A DNA stretch of 64,000 bases from Desertimonas sp963786985 (GCA_963786985.1 CAWBBL010000016.1:186001-250000), one strand, 5' to 3'. Positions 33,901-44,455 are shown, counted from the stretch's first letter. Translations and numbers: made by a program. Notes: generated from the sequence alone by a model not told the origin.

Positions 33901-35498
33901 GCGAGGCGTTTCGAGCCGTCGCGGGCGCGCAGCGTGTCGTTGGCCCGGTCCCACACGAGACGTGGGCGCAGCTCGGCGAACTCCTCGGACGGGTAGCGCC
34001 CCGACAGCATCTCCAGGGTGTTGCGCAGCAGCTCGTCGGACAGCTCGGCGAACGTCGCCGACCTGCGCACCAGCGCCGCCACGTCGGCGACGGCAACCTC
34101 GGTGCGTGCGGCGACGTGGGCGACGATCTGCTGGGCGAGCACATCGAGCGGGTTGCGCAGGAAACGGGTGTGTTCGATCTCCCCGGCGATCATCCGCCGC
34201 GCCACGACCGCCGCCTCGAGGAGATCGCCACGATGCTTCGGATAGATCGTGCCCCGGCTCGGCTCGCCGACTTGGTGGCCGGCCCGGCCGATGCGCTGCA
34301 GGCCGCGGGACACGGCGCCCGGCGACTCGACCTGCACGACGAGATCGACGGCGCCCATGTCGATGCCCAGCTCGAGGCTGCTCGTGGCGACGATGGCCCG
34401 GAGATCGCCGCGCTTGAGCTCGTCCTCGACGATGATCCGCTGCTCGCGGGCGAGCGACCCGTGGTGCGCCTTGACCAGGTCGCCGCGCGATTCGCCAGTG
34501 TCTGGGTCGATGCCGATGTTTTGCTCGGCAGCAAGCTCGTTGAGTTTGGCGGCGAGGCGCTCGGCCTGGCGCCGGGCGTTGCAGAACACGATCGTCGAAC
34601 GGTGGGCGAGGATCTGCTCGAGGATGCGCGGGTAGATCGACGGCCAGATGCTCGTGCGTCGCGGCACCGGGGTGGCGATCGCCGGCCCGCCGTAGAGGCC
34701 GACGTCTGGCGCCGGGGCTGGACCCCCGAGATCGGACATGTCCTCGACAGGGATCACGACATCGACTTCCAGCGGCTTGGAGATCCCGGCGTCGACGATG
34801 GCGACGTCGCGAGGCGTCCCTGGCGCCTCCCAGCCACCGAGAAAGCGGGCGACCTCGGCGAGCGGACGCTGGGTTGCCGACAGGCCGATGCGCTGGGGTG
34901 GCGTGACCGTGATCGCTTCGAGGCGCTCGAGCGAGACGGCGAGGTGGGCCCCACGCTTGGTGGCCGCCAGGGCATGGATCTCGTCGACGATCACCGTCTC
35001 GACATTCACCAGCGTGTCGGCGGCGTTCGACGTCAACATCAGGTACAGACTCTCGGGCGTCGTGATCAGCAGATCGGGGGGCCGGCGGAGCATCGCTTGA
35101 CGCTCCTTGGCAGGCGTGTCGCCGGTGCGCATGCCGACGTCGGGAAGGTGCAGCCCACCGAGATCCGTGCCAGCCGACTCGCCGGCGAGCCGCTCGGCCG
35201 CCAGGGCGATGCCCGACAGCGGCGCCCGGAGGTTCTTCTCCACGTCGAAAGCCAGAGCTCGCAGTGGCGAGATGTACACGACGCGCGTTCGCGCTTTGCG
35301 GTCCTCCGGAGGCGGCGTCGTGACGAGCCGGTCGATCGACCACAAGAAGGCGGCCAGCGTCTTGCCGCTCCCCGTCGGCGCGCAGATCAGCGTGTGCTCA
35401 CCGGCCGCGATGGGTGGCCAGCCGAGCTCTTGGGGTCTCGTCGGCTCGGGAAAGGACGCGGCGAACCACGCCCCCACCGCCGGCGAGAACGCCGCCAA
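30918..35498 (-). CDS. lhr: Lhr-type ATP-dependent helicase
   Basis: 1526 residues, matching long actinobacterial Lhr. Superfamily 2 motifs: APTGSGKTLAAFLWSID (Walker A, near residue 42), VDEIHALAATKRGAHLA (DEIH box, near 190), ATSSLELGIDMG and QRIGRAGHQ (motifs V and VI, near 375-400). Behind these come a winged-helix and beta-barrel region and the long C-terminal half found only in the long form. It unwinds RNA:DNA and DNA duplexes in the 3'-5' direction and is tied to repair. It is followed upstream by an ABC-F gene on the same strand with separate reading. Confidence 0.95.
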   Translation of the reverse strand: MAAFSPAVGAWFAASFPEPTRPQELGWPPIAAGEHTLICAPTGSGKTLAAFLWSIDRLVTTPPPEDRKARTRVVYISPLRALAFDVEKNLRAPLSGIALAAERLAGESAGTDLGGLHLPDVGMRTGDTPAKERQAMLRRPPDLLITTPESLYLMLTSNAADTLVNVETVIVDEIHALAATKRGAHLAVSLERLEAITVTPPQRIGLSATQRPLAEVARFLGGWEAPGTPRDVAIVDAGISKPLEVDVVIPVEDMSDLGGPAPAPDVGLYGGPAIATPVPRRTSIWPSIYPRILEQILAHRSTIVFCNARRQAERLAAKLNELAAEQNIGIDPDTGESRGDLVKAHHGSLAREQRIIVEDELKRGDLRAIVATSSLELGIDMGAVDLVVQVESPGAVSRGLQRIGRAGHQVGEPSRGTIYPKHRGDLLEAAVVARRMIAGEIEHTRFLRNPLDVLAQQIVAHVAARTEVAVADVAALVRRSATFAELSDELLRNTLEMLSGRYPSEEFAELRPRLVWDRANDTLRARDGSKRLAVTSGGTIPDRGLFGVFLPDGKRVGELDEEMVYESRPGETFLLGASTWRIEDITFERVTVTPAPGEPGKMPFWHGDRPGRPLELGRAVGAFVRELRAASGDDAMSMLRGEHALDELAARNLVQYLDEQAEATGVVPDDRTVVVERFRDEIGDWRICILSPFGTPVHAPWAMAIERRLADHYDVPVESMWGDDGIVLRLPEAADELPIEAITIEPDDIEDIVVSALPQTALFSSRFRECAGRSLLLPRRRPDQRTPLWQQRQRAADLLAVAAKYPTFPVLLEASRECLQDVFDVPALKEVLGQLRSRAVRVVSVETAKPSPMAQSLLFNWIAAYMYEGDAPLAERRAAALALDRDLLADLLGAEELRELLDPGVLADVELDVQHLSDGRRARTADELHDVLRRVGDLTATEVELRCEPAGGTTAGALLASLLAERRAIEVAIAGEQRFAAAEDAARYRDALGCAVPIGLPQVFTDPVPRPLEELVARYARTHGPFVERELATRLGLSESRVAGALAALELDGRVVRGEFRPDGVRREWCDVEILRQLRRRSLAALRREVEPVDTATLAEFLPAWQGVSKTRRGVEALVETIGVLAGAPLVASTLESDVLAARVAGYRASMLDELCTAGDVVWLGAGAIGSNDGRIRLCFADQIALLAPSWEHVDPPTGALHDTLRDLLAAGGASFWAQLRAGAIGPTDAELLAALWDLVWAGEVTNDSLAALRSMATGKGAAARRPGGSTGRGRTRGRPSRLGRIGPAAGAGRWSLVAPLLEPRPTDTASAHATAMQLVERHGVVTREAVLAEGVVGGFASVYGVLKVLEDRGQVRRGYFVSGLGAAQFALPGAVDRLRSIRRPDDPMFPPNPGDLDDSAASATVVLSATDPAQPYGGTLPWPESPGRPARIGAALVVLHHGVPLVWHDRRSHHLVTFDSAAVDHEWASALGALVEDGRVRSVEIRKVNGAGVAESADGQWVTEIARRAGFTDGYRGLILRTADR

Positions 35499-35540
35499 GA
35501 CCGGATGATCAGCGATGGTTCCGAGGGTAACGAAGCGGTG

Positions 35541-37223
<1,683 letters not shown>

Positions 37224-37307
37224 CTGGCCAGTGTGGCGGCAAGAACCCCACACACCGCAACGGGTTACGCACGGCAGCGGCTCGTGAGGCGGCGAACCAC
37301 CCACGAG

Positions 37308-37313
37308 TACACT
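37308..37313 (+). promoter_or_regulatory. -10 box (TACACT) of the DtxR-like gene
   Basis: TACACT seven bases before the ATG at 37321. Confidence 0.55.
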
Positions 37314-37320
37314 TCGACAC

Positions 37321-37980
37321 ATGCCCACCCCCGGAGAGCACCATCCCGCCTTCGAGGAGTACTGCGAGGCGATCTTCGAGTTGGCCGAGGACGATGTCGA
37401 CGTCATCCAGGCGCGCATCGCCGATCGTCTGCAGGTGAGCCGTCCGGCGGTGAGCGAGATGATGCGCCGCCTCGAGCACGAAGGATTGATCTCGACCGAC
37501 GGTGGCATTCTGCTCACCGAACGCGGCCGGGCCCTCGCCGAGAGCGTCGTCCGGCGTCACCGTCTCGCCGAGCGATTCCTCACCGACGTCCTCCACCTGT
37601 CGTGGGCCGAGGCGCACCATGAGGCTGGCCGGTGGGAGCACGTGATGAGCACCTCCGTCGAGTCGGCGATGGATCGCCTGCTCGGCAACCCGACCACCTG
37701 CCCGCACGGCAACCCGATCCCCGGCTCCGACTACGTCGAGCCGACCGCGTCACCCTTGTCGTCGATCGACGTCGGCCAGCCGTTCACGATCAGCCGGATC
37801 CCCGAGGAGCTCGAGTTCACACCAGGACTGCTCGAGTTCCTCGAGGCATCAGAGCTCGTCCCGGGCACCAACGGGACGGTCACGGCGGTGTCGCCGGACG
37901 GCACGCTGACGGTCGAGATCGGCGGCCACCGCGTCGGCGTCGGCGCCTTCGCCAGCGCCCGCATCCTGGTCAGTGTGTGA
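37321..37980 (+). CDS. DtxR/IdeR-family metal-dependent repressor
   Basis: 219 residues. An N-terminal winged helix (ARIADRLQVSRPAVSEMMRRLEHEGL), a dimerisation/metal domain with EAHHEAGRWEHV and CPHGNPIPG, and a C-terminal SH3-like FeoA domain. Metal ligands expected of the family (Cys/Glu/His in the CPHG and HHEAGRWEH regions) are present, so it should respond to Fe2+ or Mn2+. The leaderless promoter has the standard seven-base spacing. The lipoprotein gene starts inside its stop codon region. Confidence 0.93.
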   Translation: MPTPGEHHPAFEEYCEAIFELAEDDVDVIQARIADRLQVSRPAVSEMMRRLEHEGLISTDGGILLTERGRALAESVVRRHRLAERFLTDVLHLSWAEAHHEAGRWEHVMSTSVESAMDRLLGNPTTCPHGNPIPGSDYVEPTASPLSSIDVGQPFTISRIPEELEFTPGLLEFLEASELVPGTNGTVTAVSPDGTLTVEIGGHRVGVGAFASARILVSV

Positions 37981-38975
37981 GGCGCGGCCGTCGATCGGCG
38001 GCTGTCGGCGTCGGCGTCCTGCTCGCCGCCACGCTGATTGCCGGTTGCTCGACCGAGGTCGATCCCGACATCCCGGTCGCCGGCACTGACGACTCGTCGA
38101 CGACCACCACGTTCGTCGCCACCGGCTCGACCGCTGACCTGCTCGACCAGTTGCTCACCGAGGCCAGCACGCTGAGCGAGGCGATCGTCGAAAACGAGGG
38201 CCAGCACGAGGCCGTCGAGCGCATCGACCTGATCTGGGCGGCTGCCCGCCCGGGCGTCGAGGCCTCGGCGCCCGACAGCGTGGGCGAGTTCGAACGAGCG
38301 ATCGCCCTGCTGCACAACGGCGTCGATCGCCGCCGTCCCGCCGACGCCGACAAGGCCTACAACAACCTCGTCGTCCTCGTCGCCTCCGTCTCGTTCGTGT
38401 CTGGCGCCGGTGACGACGATGGCGTCCGGAAATCGACCAATGACTCGAAGGCCGCCCAGAACGGTCAGGCCGAGATGCGTTCGCCGTCGACCAGCGCGGC
38501 GACGCCGGCCGCCAGCGCCTCGGGCAGCGGTTCGGCGTGGACGATCGTCAGGCGCTGCGTGGGACGGGTCAAGGCGACGTACAGGGCCCGGAGGCCCTGG
38601 ATCTCCGAGCTGACGATGCGCGCCGGCTCGACGACGATGACGCCATCGACCTCGAGGCCCTTGGCCAGGCTGATCGGTACGACCGTGACCTGGACATCGA
38701 GGCCCGTGGCGGCCGCTCGCCCGTGGGCGATGCCGGCGTCGTCGAGGGCCGCCGAGATCTCGCCGGCCATCTCGTCCGGGACGACCACGACGACGCTCAT
38801 CCCCGCCCGCTCCGCAGTCAGGGCTTCCGTCGCGTCAGCCACGGCGTTACCGACCTGGATGGCCGATCCGACCGTGACGATCTCCGGCAGGGCGTCACCG
38901 TCGCGCACGGATCGCGGCGCCCGCAGACCCGGCGTCGCCGCGTGCATCACCCCGTCGGCCAGCTGCATGATCTGA
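37977..38975 (+). CDS. Lipoprotein with a doubtful 3' end
   Basis: GTG at 37977 overlaps the dtxR-like stop (GTGTGA). A signal peptide with lipobox LIAGC ends at Cys about residue 23; the mature part has a Thr-rich stretch and then helices (LLDQLLTEASTLSEAI, AYNNLVVLV) up to about residue 140. The frame then passes through a degenerate family B repeat (about 38425-38459) and runs on antisense to helR to 38975, giving an unlikely tail. The genuine protein probably ended near 38400, and the repeat has removed its stop. Confidence 0.5.
   Translation: MRRGRRSAAVGVGVLLAATLIAGCSTEVDPDIPVAGTDDSSTTTTFVATGSTADLLDQLLTEASTLSEAIVENEGQHEAVERIDLIWAAARPGVEASAPDSVGEFERAIALLHNGVDRRRPADADKAYNNLVVLVASVSFVSGAGDDDGVRKSTNDSKAAQNGQAEMRSPSTSAATPAASASGSGSAWTIVRRCVGRVKATYRARRPWISELTMRAGSTTMTPSTSRPLARLIGTTVTWTSRPVAAARPWAMPASSRAAEISPAISSGTTTTTLIPARSAVRASVASATALPTWMADPTVTISGRASPSRTDRGARRPGVAACITPSASCMI
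38425..38459. repeat. Degenerate remnant of dyad repeat family B
   Basis: GGAAATCGACC...GAAGGCCGCCCAGAACG resembles the reverse complement of the first unit of family B copy 2. Only one unit is clear. It sits at the helR/lipoprotein junction. Confidence 0.45.
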
Positions 38976-40672
38976 GCGGGGATGCGGTAGCCGACCGACA
39001 GCCCGGTCACCCGGCTGGGCCGGCGGTCCGGGAGGTGATCGGTGACATCGCTCCAACTGGTCGGGGCCCACGGCCCCGTCGCCTGGGCGAGGTCGCCGAC
39101 AACCGTCAACGAGCCGTTGAGCGAACGTCGGGCAACCATCTTCAGCTGCATCGGCGACAGATCCTGGACCTCATCGACGACGATGTGGCCGTACGTCCGG
39201 ATCTCGTCGGTCTCGTTGATCCGCCCGTGACGGTTCGGCACCGGACCGAGTACGTCGCGGGCGTCGTCGAGCAGGGCGACGTCGGACGGCGACCACCGCA
39301 CGTCGGCGACATCGTCGGATCGCGGTCGATACAGCGCCTCGATCTCCGCCTCGTCGAAGAGGTTGCGGGCAGCCAACCGCAGCAACGCTCGCGACCCGAA
39401 CAGGTCATGGAGCAGCTGCGCCGGAGTCAGCAGCGGCCACATCCGCTCGAGGGCGGCGCGGACGTCAGGAACACCGCGCAGCTCCTGGCGCAGCTCTCCA
39501 GCGGACACGTCGACCGAACGGGAGGACGCGGCAAGGGCGCCGAAGAACTCGCCCTCGACGTGACGGCGACCGGTGTTGTGCCGCTGGAAGCGGCGCGACG
39601 CGGCCTTGACGATGCGTGCCGACTCTTCGACGGTGAGGCGCAGGAAGCCGGCCCGGAACGGGACCACGAGATCCTCCCGCAACGGCCGCTCGCGATCGCC
39701 GACCGCCCGGTCGATGAGTGCCGACATCCGCGGGTCGCCCTTGATCCGGCGCGTCTGCTCGGATTCGGCACCGGCCCCGGCAGGTCCCGCAATGCGAACG
39801 TCGGGGACGAGGTCGGCGAGCACGACCTGCTCGACGCCCGCCTCGCCGAGCGATGGGAGGACCCGCTCGATGTAGCGCAGGAACACGCGGTTCGGTCCGA
39901 TGACGAGGACCCCCTGGTCCTCCAAGGGGAACCGGTGGGTGTACAGCAGGTAGGCGGCGCGGTGCAACGCAACGACCGTCTTGCCGGTCCCCGGGCCACC
40001 TTGGACGACGAGGACGCCGGCATGCGGCGAACGGATGATCTCGTCCTGTTCGGCCTGGATCGTGGCGACGATGTCGCCGAGCGTGCCCGTCCGGCCACGT
40101 TCGAGCGCGGCGAGCAGCGTGGAGTAGCCACGCAGCCCGGCGCCCGGCGCATCGACCTCGGTGAGGCCCTCGTCGTGGCCGATGCCGAGATGGCCGGCGC
40201 CGAACAACTCGTCCTCGATGCCCAAGATGGTGCGGCCTTCGACGGCGAAGTGGCGGCGGCGCTGCAGGCCCATCGGCTCACGGCCGGTTGCCCGGTAGAA
40301 CGGTTCGGCGACAGGAGCGCGCCAGTCGACGACGACGGGCTCCGAATTCGGGTCGGCAATGGCCAGCCGGCCGATGTGGAAGCTCTCCGTGCCGCCTTGG
40401 GTCTGGGCGGTGCCCAGGGACGGCGGTTGTTCGGCTCGGCGGTCGATCCGCCCGAACACCAGTGCGGCATCGCCAAGGTCGAGCTCATTGAGCCGCTTGA
40501 CAAGGGCTTCGTCGAAGGCGTTGCGCTCGAAACGGGCCTGCATCGTGCCGCCGAGGTCGGGCTCGCTGAGGTCTCGCAGGCGCCACGCCGACGATTTCGT
40601 CGTCTCTAGGCAGTCGTAGGCGAAATCGACGTAGGCCTGCTCGGCGTCAAGTTCTGGGTGCTGTTGGGTCAA
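38465..40672 (-). CDS. helR: HelD/HelR-like RNA polymerase recycling ATPase
   Basis: 735 residues from a TTG at 40672 (an ATG at 40717 would add 15). UvrD-like superfamily 1 motifs: Walker A QGGPGTGKTVVALHRAA near residue 210, VVDEVQDLSPMQ, a GDLAQAT motif, YRIPAQI, and a C-terminal VALTRPTQ. The first 60 residues are a coiled coil (DLSEPD, YDCLETTKSSAWRL). This arrangement fits HelD/HelR, which strips stalled RNA polymerase from DNA and in some actinobacteria confers rifamycin tolerance. AGGGG lies five bases before the TTG. Not UvrD/PcrA, which lack this N-terminus. Confidence 0.85.
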   Translation of the reverse strand: MTQQHPELDAEQAYVDFAYDCLETTKSSAWRLRDLSEPDLGGTMQARFERNAFDEALVKRLNELDLGDAALVFGRIDRRAEQPPSLGTAQTQGGTESFHIGRLAIADPNSEPVVVDWRAPVAEPFYRATGREPMGLQRRRHFAVEGRTILGIEDELFGAGHLGIGHDEGLTEVDAPGAGLRGYSTLLAALERGRTGTLGDIVATIQAEQDEIIRSPHAGVLVVQGGPGTGKTVVALHRAAYLLYTHRFPLEDQGVLVIGPNRVFLRYIERVLPSLGEAGVEQVVLADLVPDVRIAGPAGAGAESEQTRRIKGDPRMSALIDRAVGDRERPLREDLVVPFRAGFLRLTVEESARIVKAASRRFQRHNTGRRHVEGEFFGALAASSRSVDVSAGELRQELRGVPDVRAALERMWPLLTPAQLLHDLFGSRALLRLAARNLFDEAEIEALYRPRSDDVADVRWSPSDVALLDDARDVLGPVPNRHGRINETDEIRTYGHIVVDEVQDLSPMQLKMVARRSLNGSLTVVGDLAQATGPWAPTSWSDVTDHLPDRRPSRVTGLSVGYRIPAQIMQLADGVMHAATPGLRAPRSVRDGDALPEIVTVGSAIQVGNAVADATEALTAERAGMSVVVVVPDEMAGEISAALDDAGIAHGRAAATGLDVQVTVVPISLAKGLEVDGVIVVEPARIVSSEIQGLRALYVALTRPTQRLTIVHAEPLPEALAAGVAALVDGERISA

Positions 40673-40767
40673 ACCTTCCCCTCGACGTCCGAGAGGGTGA
40701 AATTGGGGTCTAGACATGGTAGCTGGCAAGTTCGCAGACAGGACGGCGGGCCCAGCAGAGTTGTCGC

Positions 40768-40773
40768 TAGCGT
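40768..40773 (+). promoter_or_regulatory. -10 box (TAGCGT) of the hemE-hemH-hemY operon
   Basis: TAGCGT seven bases before the GTG at 40781. It decides the hemE start, because the frame is open 120 bp further upstream. Confidence 0.55.
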
Positions 40774-40780
40774 CCAACGC

Positions 40781-41818
40781 GTGTCCGATCCGGCGTTGCT
40801 GATGGCCGCCTTCGGCCACGTCGCGTCGCATACGCCGGTGTGGTTCATGCGCCAAGCCGGCCGCAGTCTGCCCGAATACCGCCGGGTACGCGGCGCTGGC
40901 TCGATCCTCGAGGCGATCAAACAGCCGCAACTGGCCGCCGAGATCACCCTCCAGCCGGTCCATCGCTACGGCGTCGATGCCGCCGTCCTGTACTCCGACA
41001 TCATCGTTCCGGTCCACGCCGTCGGCTTCGGCATCGACGTCGCCCCCGGCACCGGACCAGTTGCCACAGAACCGTTGCGCACGAGCGCCGACTTGCGCCG
41101 CCTGCGCCCGCTGCAGCCCGACGACATCGCCTACGTCGCGGAGACGGTGGCCCTGGTGGCCGGCGAGCTCGGCGCGGCGACCCCTGTGTTGGGATTCGCC
41201 GGTGCTCCGTTCACCGTCGCCAGCTACCTCGTCGAGGGCCGTCCGAGCCGCACCTACGAGCACACCAAGGCGCTGCTGCACACCGATCCAGGCGTGTGGC
41301 ACTCGTTGATGGAGGCACTGGCGGCGATGGCCGTGGAGTTCGTCGACGTCCAGCTAGCCGCCGGGGCCACGGCGTTTCAGCTGTTCGACTCCTGGGCCGG
41401 AACGCTCTCGGCCACCGACTACGAGCACTTCGTCCTGCCTTACTCGCGACGCGTGTTCACCGAGTTGGCCGAGCGCCACCCGGGAGTGCCCGGCATTCAT
41501 TTCGGCATCGGTTGCGACCACCTCCTCGAGTCGATGGCCACCGCCGGCGCCCAGGTGATCGGACTCGACTGGCGGACGTCGATCAGCGCCGCCCGCAAGC
41601 GCCTCGGGCCGCACGTTGCCATTCAGGGCAACCTCGACCCGGCGCTCGTCCTCGCCGGCGCCGAGGTCGCCCTCGGCGGTGCCGCGGCGGTGCTCGCCGA
41701 CAACGGTGGGCAGCCGGGGCACATCTTCAACCTCGGCCACGGCGTCCATCCGACCAGTGACCCGGGCGTGCTGGCGGCCATCGTCGAGCACGTCCACGGG
41801 GCCACGGCAGTTGGATGA
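40781..41818 (+). CDS. hemE: Uroporphyrinogen decarboxylase
   Basis: 345 residues. HemE removes four carboxyls from uroporphyrinogen III to give coproporphyrinogen III. Signatures: PVWFMRQAGRSLPEYR near residue 20, YSDIIVP, GFAGAPFTVASYLVEG, and C-terminal IQGNLDP with FNLGHGVHP. The GTG start follows a -10 box by seven bases. The stop overlaps a possible hemH start at 41815 (ATGA). Confidence 0.95.
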   Translation: MSDPALLMAAFGHVASHTPVWFMRQAGRSLPEYRRVRGAGSILEAIKQPQLAAEITLQPVHRYGVDAAVLYSDIIVPVHAVGFGIDVAPGTGPVATEPLRTSADLRRLRPLQPDDIAYVAETVALVAGELGAATPVLGFAGAPFTVASYLVEGRPSRTYEHTKALLHTDPGVWHSLMEALAAMAVEFVDVQLAAGATAFQLFDSWAGTLSATDYEHFVLPYSRRVFTELAERHPGVPGIHFGIGCDHLLESMATAGAQVIGLDWRTSISAARKRLGPHVAIQGNLDPALVLAGAEVALGGAAAVLADNGGQPGHIFNLGHGVHPTSDPGVLAAIVEHVHGATAVG

Positions 41819-41906
41819 CGAGCGACCGACACGAGCGACGAGGCGCTAACCCGTCGGCAGCTGCAAGCGAGCGAGTGCTCGCGAGCGAGCGGCTGACATC
41901 GGCCTG

Positions 41907-42066
41907 CGTGGCCGGGGAACGCACCAACGGCGTACGTGGCCGGGGAACGCACCAACGGCGTGCGTGGCCGGAGAACGCATTCAACGGCCTGCGTGGCCGG
42001 GGAACGCACCAACGGCGTGCGTGGCCGGGGAACGCATTGCAACGGCCTGCGTGGCCGGGGAACGCA
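41907..42066 (+). repeat. Six tandem copies of family D hairpin repeat
   Basis: The core CGTGGCCGGGGAACGCA occurs at 41907, 41935, 41963 (one mismatch), 41992, 42020 and 42050, spaced 28-30 bp. Each core, with its preceding TG, can fold as TGCGT-loop-ACGCA. Short variable linkers (CCAACGGCG, TTCAACGGCC, TTGCAACGGCC) sit between. The array is in frame with hemH and ends at its ATG. Confidence 0.9.
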
Positions 42067-42978
42067 ATGAACGGCGTCGTGGTGATGGCGTACGGCACGC
42101 CGCGTGCCCGTGAGGAGATCCTGCCGTACTACACCGACATCCGGCGCGGCCGGCCGCCGAGCGATGAACAGCTCGCCGAGTTGACCAGACGCTACGAGGC
42201 GATCGGCGGGCTCAGCCCACTCGCCGAGCGCACCGAAGCGCAGCGTGTCGCAATTTCCGCGGCGCTCGACACGATCGCCCCGGGCGAGTTCGTCGTCACC
42301 GTCGGGCTGCGTCACGTCGACCCGAGCATCGAGGCCGCCGTTGACGCCCTCGCCGACGCTGGAGTCGACAGCATCGTTGGTCTCGTTCTCGCCCCGCACT
42401 ACTCGTCGATGTCCGTCGCCGTCTATCTCGACCGGGCAGCTGCAGCCGCCGAACGTCACGAACTGCGGTTCGCCGGCATCGAGCGATGGGCGGACGAGCC
42501 GGTCTATCTCGACTACCTGGCCAGGGACGTCACCATGGCGCTCAGCGATCTCCCCGAACGGACCGATGTCCTGTTCACGGCCCATTCGCTGCCGCAGCGG
42601 ATCCTCGGCACCGGCGACCGATACCCCGACGAGGTCGCCACGACCGCTGCTCTCGTCGCCGGTCAGGTCGGGCTGCCGGCCGACCGCTGGTCGGTCGCCT
42701 GGCAATCGGCGGGGCGGACCGACGAGCCGTGGCTGGCACCAGACCTGCTCTCGGCCATCGACTCGCTGGCGGCCGCGGCCGAGGTCGACGGCGTGCTCGT
42801 CTGCCCGTGCGGTTTCGTGGCCGACCACCTCGAGGTGCTCTACGACCTCGATATCGAGGCCCGCCAGCGCGCCGAGGCCGCCGGCCTCGTGTTCCGCCGC
42901 ACGTCCGTGATCAACGACGACCGCGGTGTGATGGACGCCCTCGCTCGGCGCATCGTCAACGTCGCCCGACGGTCGTGA
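42067..42978 (+). CDS. hemH: Ferrochelatase (coproporphyrin ferrochelatase, CpfC type)
   Basis: 303 residues from the ATG at 42067. In actinobacteria this enzyme inserts iron into coproporphyrin III. Key residues: His in FTAHSLPQRI, Glu in VCPCGFVADHLEVLYD, and the PRAREEILPYY opening. The CPCGF cysteines may bind a [2Fe-2S] cluster as in related enzymes. The frame is open back to 41815, where an ATG overlaps the hemE stop; translation from there would add an 84-residue Arg/Gly-rich extension encoded by repeat D. Which start is used is unclear. Confidence 0.9.
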   Translation: MNGVVVMAYGTPRAREEILPYYTDIRRGRPPSDEQLAELTRRYEAIGGLSPLAERTEAQRVAISAALDTIAPGEFVVTVGLRHVDPSIEAAVDALADAGVDSIVGLVLAPHYSSMSVAVYLDRAAAAAERHELRFAGIERWADEPVYLDYLARDVTMALSDLPERTDVLFTAHSLPQRILGTGDRYPDEVATTAALVAGQVGLPADRWSVAWQSAGRTDEPWLAPDLLSAIDSLAAAAEVDGVLVCPCGFVADHLEVLYDLDIEARQRAEAAGLVFRRTSVINDDRGVMDALARRIVNVARRS

Positions 42979-44328
42979 GCCGTCGAGTCGTCGTTGTCGG
43001 CGGCGGGATTGCCGGGCTGACTGTCGTCGAACGACTCAGCGCGACGGTCGACCCCGACGACGTCTGCGTCGAGCTTCGCGAGCGCAGCGACCGGATCGGC
43101 GGCGCGCTGAGGACCTCGCCGTTCGCCGGCCGTCCCGGTGTCGACGAGGGTGCCGATGCGTTCCTTGCCAGAGTGCCCCACGGCACGGCTCTGGCCGAGC
43201 GCACCGGCCTGCAGGCAGAGCTGACCTCACCGGCGACGGGGAGCGCCCTGGTGTGGCACGACGGACTGCACCGCATCCCCGACGGACTGCTCCTCGGGGT
43301 GCCGGGCGACCTCGTGTCGCTCGCGAGGAGCCGGCTACTGAGTGTGCGCGGCAAGGTCCGGGCGGCGATCGAGCCGCTGCTGCCCACCGTCGAACACGGT
43401 GACTCGCGTCGGGACGCTGATCCGCGCCCGCTTCGGCGACGAGGTCCACGAGCGTCTCGTCGACGCCCTTGTCGGCAGCATCTACGCCGCCGACACCGAC
43501 CGCTTCAGCCTGGAGATGGTCCCCCAGCTGGCGTCGCTCGCGGCCGGCCAGCGCAGCCTGTTGCTCGCCGCCAGGCGGGCCAGGCACGCCGCGGCGCCGG
43601 TGAGCGGGCCGATCTTCCAGGCGCCGACTTCGGGCATGGAGGCGCTGGCAACGGCGGCCGCGGCGGGCGCCGAACGGGCGGGGGCCGTCATCCGACGGTT
43701 GGCGGCAGTTGAGTCACTGGCCCTCGACGGTGCTGGCTGGCGAGTGGACGACGACCCGGCAGACGCCGTCGTGCTCGCCACTCCCGCCGTCGACAGCGCC
43801 CGCCTCGTCGCCCCGACCAACCCGCCGCTCGCCAGCCTGCTCGAGCACACCGAGCGTGCCAGCGTTGCCATCATCACGCTGGCGGTGCCGAAATTGCCCG
43901 CGTCAGTTCGGGGGATGAGCGGCTACCTCGTCCCCAAACCCGCTCAGCGCCTTGTGACGGCGGCTTCGTTCGGTTCGCAGAAGTGGGCCCACTGGCGCGG
44001 ACCGGACGACATCGTGCGCGTGTCGTTGGGTCGCGACGGCCTGCCGATCGACGACCTCGACGACGCCACGCTCGTCGACGCCGCGGTCCGTGAGCTCGGA
44101 GGGCACCTCGGCGACGACATCGAGCCGACCGCGGTGCGCGTGAGCCGCTGGCCGCAGGCGTTCCCGCAGTACCGACCCGGCCACCTCGGGTGGCTCGCCT
44201 CCGTGGACGCCGCAACGCCGCCCGGCCTGTTCCTCACCGGGGCGAGCTATCGCGGCATCGGCGTGCCGGCGTGCATCGCCGACGCCGAGCGCACGGCGAC
44301 CGCTGTCGTGGCCCACCTCACGCGGTGA
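42975..44328 (+). pseudogene. hemY: Coproporphyrinogen/protoporphyrinogen oxidase HemY (CgoX), frameshifted
   Basis: GTG at 42975 overlaps the hemH stop. The first part has the FAD motif VVVVGGGIAGLTVVERL and DRIGGALRT. At about 43406 the frame breaks; the second part (VGTLIRARFGDEVHERLVDALVGSIYAADTDRFS and on to LFLTGASYRGIGVPACI) is one frame over. Deleting one C in GACTCGCGTCGGG restores a full enzyme of about 450 residues. It oxidises coproporphyrinogen III in the coproporphyrin-dependent haem pathway. Being essential, it is probably intact in the cell. Confidence 0.88.
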
Positions 44329-44356
44329 CGCGTGCGTCGACTCCAGCCATGTCGTT

Positions 44357-44428
44357 CTGGGCGGCCTTCGGTCCATTTCCCGATCTGGGCCGGCCGGCGG
44401 TCCGCTTTCCCGGCGTTTGGCCGCCCAG
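44357..44428. repeat. Dyad repeat family B, copy 2 (72 bp)
   Basis: Plus, plus, minus order as in copy 1. Direct units begin at 44357 and 44385 (28 bp) and the inverted pair spans 44 bp. It lies between the convergent hemY and sensor kinase genes. Confidence 0.8.
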
Positions 44429-44455
44429 AACGGGTTCGAGGGAGGCGCCGGATGC

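Noticed and set aside
41907..42066. CRISPR array
   Set aside because: Repeat cores are 17 bp with 11-13-bp near-identical linkers, no unique spacers, no cas genes, and the array is open in the hemH frame.
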